NCBI GenBank assembly: GCA_903853185.1
Contig: CAINSX010000231.1
Span: forward strand, 1 to 12,417
Origin: an uncultured Opitutia bacterium
Lineage (GTDB): Bacteria; Verrucomicrobiota; Verrucomicrobiia; Opitutales; UBA953
Reading direction: 5' to 3'
DNA length: 12,417 bases
Each line of letters begins with the position of its first letter. The first letter of the stretch is position 1. Below are positions 1-4,915 of the stretch, piece after piece. Made by a program: the position numbers and the translations under genes. The notes under the pieces are model-generated. The model had not been told where the DNA came from. It worked only from the letters and a program-made list of their open reading frames with translations, and made no database searches.

Positions 1-39
1 AAAATTCGTGCCATAAAATAGTCAGCTCGGGCAACTCGC

Positions 40-67
40 TTGCCTTGGAAGGATTTCACGGTAAATT
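40..67 (+). promoter_or_regulatory. candidate promoter for the outer-membrane protein gene
   Basis: TTGCCT at 40-45 and TAAATT at 62-67, separated by 16 bp, each match 4 of 6 positions of the sigma-70 -35 and -10 hexamers. Transcription would start near 74, leaving only a few bases before the ATG at 79. The region is clearly richer in A+T than the rest of the window. This is pattern matching only; no other box in the first 78 bases looks better. Confidence 0.3.
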
Positions 68-78
68 TGTTTTTAACC

Positions 79-978
79 ATGAAACGCCTGCTTAAAGTTG
101 AGCATACTGCCTTATTTTGTGCAATATTTTCGGCACAACTATCAGCAGCCGAACCCTCTTCGGCCAAGAACTGGGTGCTTGCCGCTGATTACCAATACCG
201 TGCCACTGATGCGGTCAGTCATTCCGGCGGCGTTACCGGCGAGTTTGGTCGTTCCCGTACGGGCGCCGAACTCATCTACCAGACGCCAGATCGCGCGGTT
301 GACCTCGAGTGGTATCAGTACGCCAACCGTTTCAGCGGCGCGATCGCCGGCACGGACCGTTCTTATGGCGATACCACCGATGTCATGGTCACGGGTTTCC
401 GTCAGTGGGATTGGAATGAGAAGTACGGTGTCCAGTTAATCTACGCCTTGGAGTTCGCGGCCGAAGAGGGCGTGAGCCTAGGGAGCTCGCATCGCTGGGG
501 CCTCGGTGGCGCCGCGCGCTGGCGCCCCGACGCGGAGACCGACGTTGCGCTCGGAGTGCTCCTGGAGGATCGCTTCCAGGCATCCATCATGCCCATTCCT
601 TATGTCAAAGCCACCTGGCGTCCGTGCAAGTACGGCGAAGTAGAGCTGCGCGCCACGGGTCTGCAGAATGGCATCATCGTCCGCGGCTTCCTGACCGAAG
701 ACCATGCGACCACGGTCGACCTCACGGTCGCCTACGAGACCCTGACCTTTGCGCTCACCGACGGTAGCTATGGCTCGCGTGCAGTCGCCATCGGTGAAGT
801 GCCGATTCGCGTTGGCGTGACGCAGTTCCTAGAGAAGTCCGGCACGTGGTTCGTGCGCGGATCTGCCGAATGGGTCGCGTACGCCCGCCACAGCTTCAAG
901 CATGCCGGCGAGACGCAGGGCTCTTTCCAGCCCGGCGCTCAATGGGGCCTGGCCGCTCGCGTCGGCGCCCGCTTTTGA
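79..978 (+). CDS. exported protein, probable outer-membrane beta-barrel
   Basis: The protein has 299 residues and no family that I can name with confidence. The start is placed at ATG 79 rather than the in-frame TTG at 40, because MKRLL opens a typical Sec signal peptide: basic start, hydrophobic ALFCAIFSAQL, and likely cleavage after LSAA near residue 24. The rest alternates short polar and aromatic strands with Gly/Asp turns, and the chain ends in ...RVGARF. A terminal phenylalanine on an amphipathic last strand is the usual recognition signal for BAM-assembled outer-membrane barrels. The length would suit a 10- to 14-strand barrel. It could belong to an uncharacterised barrel family such as DUF6268, but I cannot confirm that. 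No Shine-Dalgarno sequence precedes the ATG. The first ~100 coding bases are poorer in G+C than the remainder. The gene converges on the minus-strand cassette next to it, with no clear terminator between them. Confidence 0.75.
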   Translation: MKRLLKVEHTALFCAIFSAQLSAAEPSSAKNWVLAADYQYRATDAVSHSGGVTGEFGRSRTGAELIYQTPDRAVDLEWYQYANRFSGAIAGTDRSYGDTTDVMVTGFRQWDWNEKYGVQLIYALEFAAEEGVSLGSSHRWGLGGAARWRPDAETDVALGVLLEDRFQASIMPIPYVKATWRPCKYGEVELRATGLQNGIIVRGFLTEDHATTVDLTVAYETLTFALTDGSYGSRAVAIGEVPIRVGVTQFLEKSGTWFVRGSAEWVAYARHSFKHAGETQGSFQPGAQWGLAARVGARF

Positions 979-1041
979 TTAGAGCCGGCGTGCCGCGAGC
1001 ATGTGGAAGGCGGTAATGGCCAGAAGCCAGTTCAGGTTCAT
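979..1041 (-). CDS. possible 20-aa hydrophobic peptide
   Basis: On the minus strand an ATG at 1041 opens a 20-codon ORF, MNLNWLLAITAFHMLAARRL, ending in TAA at 981-979. It begins five bases after the stop of the 77-aa protein, so ribosomes could reinitiate. Its stop directly abuts the stop of the plus-strand barrel gene. The peptide has a hydrophobic core (WLLAITAFHMLAA) with an Arg-Arg end, as a single membrane helix would. It has no Shine-Dalgarno sequence. An ORF this short can arise by chance, so only its position and composition support it. Confidence 0.3.
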   Translation of the reverse strand: MNLNWLLAITAFHMLAARRL

Positions 1042-1046
1042 GGCGA

Positions 1047-1280
1047 TTAGGCCGCAGCCGACTGCAGCCAATCGTCGCGTCGGCGGATGGCTTGTTCAAG
1101 GTCGTGCGTGCCAAGCGAGCGGCGGACGCGGCGCTTGGTGAAGTCCGCGAGGTGCTCGGTGTAGTGGAGCCACCAGGTCCCGTTGTTGTTCCAGAGGTGG
1201 TGCCGGCGGTTCTCCTCGCTGACGCGGATGGACAGCTTGGGGGCGGGCGGGCGGGCGGTAGTGTCGTTGGTGTTGATCAT
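1047..1280 (-). CDS. 77-aa stand-alone integrase N-terminal-like protein
   Basis: The segment from about residue 30 to 74 (NNGTWWLHYTEHL, then RRVRRSLGTHDLEQAIRRRDDWL) resembles the arm-type DNA-binding region that opens many tyrosine recombinases: an aromatic strand, a basic RRSLGT turn, then a helix rich in Arg and Glu. No catalytic domain follows. The reading frame stops at 1047, and the next gene in that direction is the convergent barrel gene, so the protein is either a stand-alone DNA-binding domain or a recombinase remnant. Its ATG overlaps the stop of a 25-codon upstream ORF in an ATGA arrangement and has no Shine-Dalgarno of its own, so translation is probably coupled. The intact frame and clean ending favour a functional small protein over decay. 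The family resemblance is by eye and the role is unknown. Confidence 0.6.
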   Translation of the reverse strand: MINTNDTTARPPAPKLSIRVSEENRRHHLWNNNGTWWLHYTEHLADFTKRRVRRSLGTHDLEQAIRRRDDWLQSAAA

Positions 1281-1354
1281 GGTGGGCGGCGGTGAGAGAG
1301 GCGCGCATCACGATCAATCCACGAGGGATTGGGTTTTAGCCTTTCGGCTCTCAT
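1277..1354 (-). CDS. 25-codon upstream ORF, translationally coupled
   Basis: ATG at 1354 opens MRAERLKPNPSWIDRDARLS followed by HRRPP. The stop TGA at 1279-1277 shares bases with the ATG of the 77-aa gene. A strong Shine-Dalgarno, AAAGGA, lies six bases upstream, which is unusual in this window, where most genes have none. The peptide is basic and hydrophilic with no recognisable domain. Its job is more likely to load ribosomes on the next gene, or to sense something through the structured RNA around it, than to act as a protein. The same frame extends upstream to an ATG at 1492, but that longer reading crosses the hairpin array and lacks the Shine-Dalgarno. Confidence 0.5.
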   Translation of the reverse strand: MRAERLKPNPSWIDRDARLSHRRPP

Positions 1355-1433
1355 CTCGGTTCCTTTCGGTTCCGATAACCACCGCGGCCCTTGGGGGCTC
1401 GGTTGGTGCAGGTTCGGCTTTCGCCCGTCCTGC
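1315..1433 (-). promoter_or_regulatory. hairpin-rich RNA leader of the minus-strand cassette
   Basis: Read on the minus strand, this stretch holds five short hairpins. One at 1433-1408 has a GCAGG/CCTGC base stem and an inner stem closed by a GAAA loop. One at 1398-1387 pairs GCCC with GGGC. One at 1375-1356 is symmetric: TCGG, AA, CC, GAAA loop, GG, AA, CCGA. One at 1349-1338 is AGCC-GAAA-GGCT. One at 1331-1315 pairs CAATCC with GGATTG. Three have GAAA loops, the stable GNRA type, only when read on the minus strand, which marks that strand as the RNA. The third hairpin contains the Shine-Dalgarno of the 25-codon ORF, and the fourth and fifth lie inside that ORF. This fits a cis-regulatory leader. 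I know of no family that it matches. Confidence 0.45.
1361..1366 (-). promoter_or_regulatory. ribosome binding site of the 25-codon ORF
   Basis: AAAGGA on the minus strand stands six bases before the ATG at 1354 and decides that start over the in-frame ATG at 1492. It overlaps the GAAA loop and 3' arm of a symmetric hairpin (1375-1356), so folding could hide it. Confidence 0.5.
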
Positions 1434-1463
1434 TCGTAATGCGTCTGATAATGAACTGAACGC

Positions 1464-1492
1464 ACTATGGGCGGCGCGGCCGGGAAAAGCAA
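1464..1492 (-). promoter_or_regulatory. weak candidate promoter for the minus-strand cassette
   Basis: On the minus strand TTGCTT (1492-1487) and CATAGT (1469-1464) are separated by 17 bp. The match is weak (3 of 6 and 4 of 6). It would start transcription near 1457, giving a leader of about 100 bases before the 25-codon ORF that would include all the hairpins. Confidence 0.22.
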
Positions 1493-1588
1493 GTCAGCCT
1501 TAGCTTGCAGAGTGTCATAAGAAGGCTCGTTGGCCGGCCCGGCCTCCCTGGGCTTGCGGGGGTGGGGGCGGGCTCTAGCGTGTCACCC

Positions 1589-1852
1589 ATGGGTTTCTTC
1601 CGTTTCCGCAAAACCATCCCGCTCGGGAAATTCTTCCGGATTAATATCTCGAAGACGGGGACCTCGTTGTCGGCTGGCCGTCCCGGTGCGACGATCAACG
1701 TCCGCAAGGATCGCGTCGACGGCACGGTGGGAATTCCTGGCAGCGGACTTTCCTACAAGGAGCGTCTTTCGAATCGCGGTTGCGCGTCGGTGTTCGTGTT
1801 CGTCTTCGCGTTGGCCACGTTACTCGCCGGCGCTGTCGCCTGGGCGGGCTGA
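1589..1852 (+). CDS. DUF4236 family protein with C-terminal membrane helix
   Basis: The protein has 87 residues. ATG 1589 is chosen because the DUF4236 pattern begins exactly there: MGFFRFRKTIPLGKFFRINI, then SKTGTSLSAGRPGA, INVRKDR and TVGIPGSGLSY. This is the usual signature of the domain (FRFRK..., N(I/L)SK(S/T)G, VG.PG.GLSY), whose function is not established. The frame is open upstream to 1505 but that part looks non-coding. Residues about 66-86 (CASVFVFVFALATLLAGAVA) form a hydrophobic helix, so the small beta-rich domain is probably anchored in the inner membrane with its N-terminus in the cytoplasm. No Shine-Dalgarno is visible. A strong hairpin lies ten bases after the stop. Confidence 0.75.
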   Translation: MGFFRFRKTIPLGKFFRINISKTGTSLSAGRPGATINVRKDRVDGTVGIPGSGLSYKERLSNRGCASVFVFVFALATLLAGAVAWAG

Positions 1853-1861
1853 ACGCAAAGC

Positions 1862-1889
1862 CGCCGGAGAGGCTTGCGCTTCTCCGGCG
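1862..1889. terminator. strong hairpin between DUF4236 gene and tRNA-Leu
   Basis: CGCCGGAGA (1862-1870) pairs with TCTCCGGCG (1881-1889). On the plus strand the stem extends inward by GGC/GCT (one G-U) to a TTGC loop, 12 bp in all. On the minus strand the loop is GCAA, with one A-C mismatch. It lies between two convergent units, just past the DUF4236 stop and just past the 3' end of the tRNA. Neither side has a proper T tract (only GCTTTG on the minus side), so it may act as a weak terminator or as an RNA-processing barrier. Confidence 0.5.
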
Positions 1890-1903
1890 ATCGTCGCCGC
1901 AAG

Positions 1904-1987
1904 TGCCCGGGAAAGGACTCGAACCTTCATGCCTTTAGAGGGCGGCGGATTTTGAGTCCGCTGCGGCTGCCATTTCGCCACCCGGGC
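1904..1987 (-). tRNA. tRNA-Leu (anticodon CAA)
   Basis: The minus strand folds into a complete type II (class with a long variable arm) tRNA of 84 bases. The acceptor arms GCCCGGG (1987-1981) and CCCGGGC (1911-1905) pair fully, followed by discriminator A at 1904. The anticodon stem GCGGA/TCCGC encloses the loop CTCAAAA, giving anticodon CAA, which reads UUG leucine codons. The long variable arm includes GCC/GGC pairing, and the T arm is GAAGG-TTCGAGT-CCTTT. The discriminator A and long variable arm are leucine identity features. CCA is not encoded and must be added afterwards. Confidence 0.95.
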
Positions 1988-2002
1988 GGGTTGCGGACAT
2001 GC

Positions 2003-2031
2003 ATTCATTCCGCGAGCGTCGGAGCGTGCAA
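2003..2031 (-). promoter_or_regulatory. candidate promoter of tRNA-Leu
   Basis: On the minus strand TTGCAC (2031-2026) and ATGAAT (2008-2003) are 17 bp apart. The hexamers fit only moderately, but the geometry is right: transcription would start near 1996, nine bases before the mature tRNA 5' end. Confidence 0.3.
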
Positions 2032-2082
2032 GAAAAACCGTGCCTGTCGGCGTGGGGCGCGTCATGCGGAAACGCGGACAAC

Positions 2083-2112
2083 AAAAAAGGCGCTCCTTGC
2101 GGAGCGCCTTTT
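2083..2112 (-). terminator. rho-independent terminator of the HU gene
   Basis: On the minus strand a perfect 8-bp stem, GGCGCTCC/GGAGCGCC, closed by a GCAA loop, is followed by six T residues (2088-2083). It begins about 20 bases after the HU stop codon. AAAA before the stem can pair with part of the T tract and makes it potentially bidirectional. Confidence 0.93.
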
Positions 2113-2132
2113 GGCGTGAATCTCGGGAGAGA

Positions 2133-2420
2133 TTACTTGGCGCCGAGGATCGCGTCCTTAGCGGCCTTAGCCACGCGGAACTTGACGACCTTCTTAGCCT
2201 TGATCTGGATCGTTTCGCCAGTGGCAGGGTTGCGACCGAGGCGAGCCTTGCGGTGGACGAGGACGAGCTTGCCGAGGCCGGGGAGCGTGAAGGAGTTCTT
2301 CGCGTTCTTGTAGGCGAGGGCGGCGATGATCTCGAGGATCGCGACGGCCTGCTTCTTGCTGATTTCAGCTTTTTCGGCGATGGCACCGGCGATTTGGGAC
2401 TTGGTGAGGGCTTTGGACAT
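2133..2420 (-). CDS. hup: HU-family DNA-bending protein
   Basis: The protein has 95 residues, the usual HU length. ATG 2420 is chosen because MSKALTKSQIAGAIAEKA is the canonical HU/IHF opening; the in-frame ATG further upstream at 2477 adds 19 unrelated residues. The helical dimerisation part (about 5-45) is followed by FTLPGLGKLVL, then the DNA-contacting arm with RLGRNPATGETIQI, whose NPxTGE turn with its tip proline intercalates into the minor groove in this family, then the basic VVKFRVAK strand and a final helix. It packages and bends DNA as a homodimer or heterodimer; HU and IHF subunits cannot be separated by this sequence alone. No Shine-Dalgarno is present. The gene is monocistronic, with a terminator behind it, and diverges from the sugar-oxidation operon. 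Confidence 0.93.
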   Translation of the reverse strand: MSKALTKSQIAGAIAEKAEISKKQAVAILEIIAALAYKNAKNSFTLPGLGKLVLVHRKARLGRNPATGETIQIKAKKVVKFRVAKAAKDAILGAK

Positions 2421-2454
2421 GTTGGTTATGGGTTGGTTGTGCAGTGATGCGGGT

Positions 2455-2483
2455 CTATTAAGTATCGAACCGTGCACTGAAAA
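2455..2483 (-). promoter_or_regulatory. candidate promoter of the HU gene
   Basis: On the minus strand TTTTCA (2483-2478) and TAATAG (2460-2455) are separated by 17 bp, in an A+T-rich patch 35-63 bases before the HU start. The -10 match is modest. Confidence 0.3.
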
Positions 2484-2533
2484 CCAGCGAAAAATAAGGG
2501 CAGGGTGCAGGTTTCTTCAGCCCCCCTTCCATC

Positions 2534-2549
2534 GCAAAAAATCTTTTGC
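2534..2549. repeat. 16-bp inverted repeat in the HU/dehydrogenase divergent region
   Basis: GCAAAA (2534-2539) and TTTTGC (2544-2549) form a perfect dyad with a 4-bp centre. It lies between the divergent HU gene and the sugar-oxidation operon, 45 bases before the ATG of the latter, where a repressor or activator operator would be placed. No regulator family can be assigned. Confidence 0.4.
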
Positions 2550-2593
2550 ATGTGGTCGGCATCGGTCATAAGTCTCTGCGTAGACCTCACCCC

Positions 2594-3931
2594 ATGCGCT
2601 CCCGTCCTCTCCTTGCCCTCCTGTTTTCCCTTACGCTCGGGACGTCCGCCGTGCTCGCCCAAGAGGCGATCGGACTGGACCAGGCTTTCCCAGAACTGAG
2701 CTTCAGTCTCCCCGTCGCGATCTCCCCAATGCCCGGAAGCAAGGACGTCGTCTTCGTCGTGGAGAAGGGCGACGCCGTTCCCTCTCCGGCAACCGAGAAG
2801 CCCGTCGACGGAAAGAAGCCGAAGGCTACCGCCTACTTCGGCGGCAAGGTGCAGATGGTGACCGGCTTGAGCTCCGGCAAGCTGACCAAGACCCAGGTCT
2901 TCCAGCTCAACCCCAAGGACGGTAAATTCGAAGCCGGCGGCGAATGCGGTTTCCTAGGCTTTGCCGTCCACCCACGTGTGGATAAAACGAAGCAAGTCTT
3001 TGCCTATTATAGTCTTAAGATTGAAGGTAAGCTTTATCAACGGGTTTCCCGCTTCACGGTTTCAAGCCTCCGGCCGTTCGCCGTGGATGCCGACTCGGAG
3101 CAGCCCCTGATCACCCAGCTCGACCCCGCCGGTAACCACAACGGCGGCGACCTCCATTTTGGCCCTGATGGCTACCTCTATATTAGCTGCGGCGACGGTG
3201 GCGCCGGGGGCGATGCCTTCGACAATGCCGGTTATATCAACAAGGGTTTCCATGCCGCGGTCTTCCGTATCGACGTGGACAAGAAGGCCGGCAACCCCGC
3301 CCCCAATCCCCACCCCTCGGTCATCGCCGATGCCAAGGGACAGGCCTTCTACTCCGTCCCGGCCGACAACCCCTTCCTCAAGGCCACCTCCCACCGTGGC
3401 CGCCCCCTCGATGCCGGCACCGTCCGGACCGAGACCTGGGCCACCGGCCTACGTAACCCCTGGCGCTTCTCCTTCGACCCCAAGACGGGTGCCTGCTTCG
3501 CCGGCGACGTCGGCCAGAACCTCTTCGAGGAGATCGATATCCTGGTAGCGGGCGGCGACTACGGGTGGCACGACGTCGAGGGGTATCACGTCTTCAACCA
3601 GAAGGACGCTTCCGGCAAGAAGGCGGCTCCGGCTCTGGCCGCTGCTTCCGATTTCAAGGCGCCGATTCACGAGTATGACCGCAAGCTGGGTAACTCGGTG
3701 ACCGGCGGCGTCGTCTATCGCGGAGAGCGCATTCCTTCTTTGGTCGGTGCCTACATCTTCGCCGACTTCGCCTCTGGCCGTATCTTTGCTTTGCAGGAGA
3801 ACGGTGGTAAGTGGGAGTCGCAGCAAGTGGCCAAGGATTTCAGCATCGCCGCCTTCGGCTATGATCCGAGTAACGGCGATGTCCTCGTCGCTTCACTCTC
3901 CGGTCAGATCAAGCGCATTGTTAAGAAGTAA
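2594..3931 (+). CDS. PQQ-type glucose/sorbosone dehydrogenase family protein, exported
   Basis: The protein has 445 residues. ATG 2594 is preferred because it starts a Sec signal peptide, MRSRPLLALLFSLTLG, with cleavage expected after SAVLA; the upstream in-frame TTG at 2546 would bury it. The mature chain is a beta-propeller of the soluble glucose/sorbosone dehydrogenase family (GSDH). Visible signatures are GNHNGGDLHFGPDGYLY, with H182 in the place of the catalytic histidine of soluble glucose dehydrogenase, WATGLRNPWRFSFD (282-295), AGDVGQNLFEEID, GGDYGWHDVEGY and GGVVYRGERIPSL. Family members oxidise aldose sugars in the periplasm, usually with noncovalent PQQ and calcium, although some relatives have lost the cofactor. 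An insert rich in Lys and Pro near residues 55-80 is unusual. It is the first gene of an operon: the TIM barrel begins four bases after its stop. The substrate is unknown. A patch at about 2985-3050 has codon use unlike the rest. Confidence 0.88.
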   Translation: MRSRPLLALLFSLTLGTSAVLAQEAIGLDQAFPELSFSLPVAISPMPGSKDVVFVVEKGDAVPSPATEKPVDGKKPKATAYFGGKVQMVTGLSSGKLTKTQVFQLNPKDGKFEAGGECGFLGFAVHPRVDKTKQVFAYYSLKIEGKLYQRVSRFTVSSLRPFAVDADSEQPLITQLDPAGNHNGGDLHFGPDGYLYISCGDGGAGGDAFDNAGYINKGFHAAVFRIDVDKKAGNPAPNPHPSVIADAKGQAFYSVPADNPFLKATSHRGRPLDAGTVRTETWATGLRNPWRFSFDPKTGACFAGDVGQNLFEEIDILVAGGDYGWHDVEGYHVFNQKDASGKKAAPALAAASDFKAPIHEYDRKLGNSVTGGVVYRGERIPSLVGAYIFADFASGRIFALQENGGKWESQQVAKDFSIAAFGYDPSNGDVLVASLSGQIKRIVKK

Positions 3932-3935
3932 GCCG

Positions 3936-4838
3936 ATGCTTTCCCGTCGCTCGATGCTGGGTCTCTCCGGTTCGCTGATGGCGGGAGCGATGCTCCGACC
4001 AGTGCTCGCGGCGGCGCCCTCGCCGAAAGCCCCTGAATTCAGCCTCTTTACGAAGCACCTCGTCGGTCTTCCTTTTGACCAGCTCGCCGAGACCATCGCC
4101 GCGCTCGGCTTCAAGGGCGTCGAAGCTCCGGTGCGCAAGGGCGGACACGTCGAGCCGGCCCGCGTCGAAGAAGATCTCCCGAAGCTCGTCGAGGCTTTCA
4201 AGAAGTGCGGCGTGTCGATCACGCTGCTGACTTCCGACATCAACGAGGTGAACGAAACGGATCGTTCCGAGAAAGTGCTACGCACGGCACGGTCTCTCGG
4301 CATTCCCCGTTACCGGATGAAGTGGTATCCGTATTCTGGTAAGAAGTCGCCTTGGGATGAGCTCGACGAAATCCGTCCTCGGCTCAAGGAGTTGGTCTCG
4401 CTCAGCAAGCAGGTCGGCATTCTGCCGTGTTACCAGAATCACTCCGGCCCGAAGAATGTCGGCGCCGCGATTTGGGACATGGCCACGCTCATGCGGGATT
4501 ACCGCCCGGACGAACTGACCTGGAACTTCGATTTCTTCCATGCCATGGTCGAGGGCGGCCTGTCTTGGCCCAACCATCTGGCCGTCGTCCGGGACCATCT
4601 CTCGATGGTCTATTTTAAGAACTTTACCTGGCAGGGCAGGCTGGCTGAAGGCTGCCCGCTCGGCGAAGGTCGGGTCGGCAAGGACTCGGTGGTGCTGCTG
4701 CGTAAGTCCGGCTACACCGGTCCGGTCTGCCTCCATGTCGAATACCTGAAGGGCAAGGTCACGGATCAGGGAGCGCTGAAGGTCGCTTTAGACGCTACCC
4801 GCAAGGACTTTGCTACTCTTCAGGAGTGGTGGGCTTGA
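3936..4838 (+). CDS. Tat-exported sugar phosphate isomerase/epimerase-like TIM barrel
   Basis: The protein has 300 residues. ATG 3936 gives MLSRRSMLGLSGSLMAGAML, a twin-arginine signal (SRRSMLG) that the next ATG, 3954, would lose; cleavage is likely near VLAAA. The mature part is a xylose-isomerase-like TIM barrel (AP endonuclease 2 fold). The residues where this family binds its divalent metal and sugar can be placed: E63 in GVEAPVR, H169 in YQNHSG, D199 and H202 in NFDFFHAMVEGG, and E269 in LHVEYL. Relatives isomerise or epimerise sugars or inositols. The Tat signal suggests that it folds in the cytoplasm with its metal and works in the periplasm, where free sugars or keto-sugars rather than sugar phosphates would be the substrate. 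It is tightly linked to the dehydrogenase upstream and to the heme protein 77 bases downstream. Confidence 0.87.
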   Translation: MLSRRSMLGLSGSLMAGAMLRPVLAAAPSPKAPEFSLFTKHLVGLPFDQLAETIAALGFKGVEAPVRKGGHVEPARVEEDLPKLVEAFKKCGVSITLLTSDINEVNETDRSEKVLRTARSLGIPRYRMKWYPYSGKKSPWDELDEIRPRLKELVSLSKQVGILPCYQNHSGPKNVGAAIWDMATLMRDYRPDELTWNFDFFHAMVEGGLSWPNHLAVVRDHLSMVYFKNFTWQGRLAEGCPLGEGRVGKDSVVLLRKSGYTGPVCLHVEYLKGKVTDQGALKVALDATRKDFATLQEWWA

Positions 4839-4915
4839 GGCGGCAGGGTGGGGGATTCCTGAAAAGATAGGCTGGAACTTGCGTTCCTCTGGGGTGTAGA
4901 AACAGTCTCCCCGTC

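Noticed and set aside
1505..1588. Longer N-terminus of the DUF4236 protein
   Set aside because: The 28 extra residues are Gly/Arg/Pro-rich from non-coding-looking sequence, and the family pattern starts exactly at ATG 1589.
1047..1987. Integrated element with the integrase-like ORF using the tRNA-Leu gene as attachment site
   Set aside because: The tRNA is intact, no direct repeat of its 3' end was found in the window, and the ORF lacks a catalytic domain and lies some 600 bases away with an unrelated gene in between.
1820..2386. 188-codon minus-strand frame across the tRNA and HU gene
   Set aside because: It is a Ser/Arg-rich translation that runs through the tRNA-Leu gene and the HU gene in the wrong frame.
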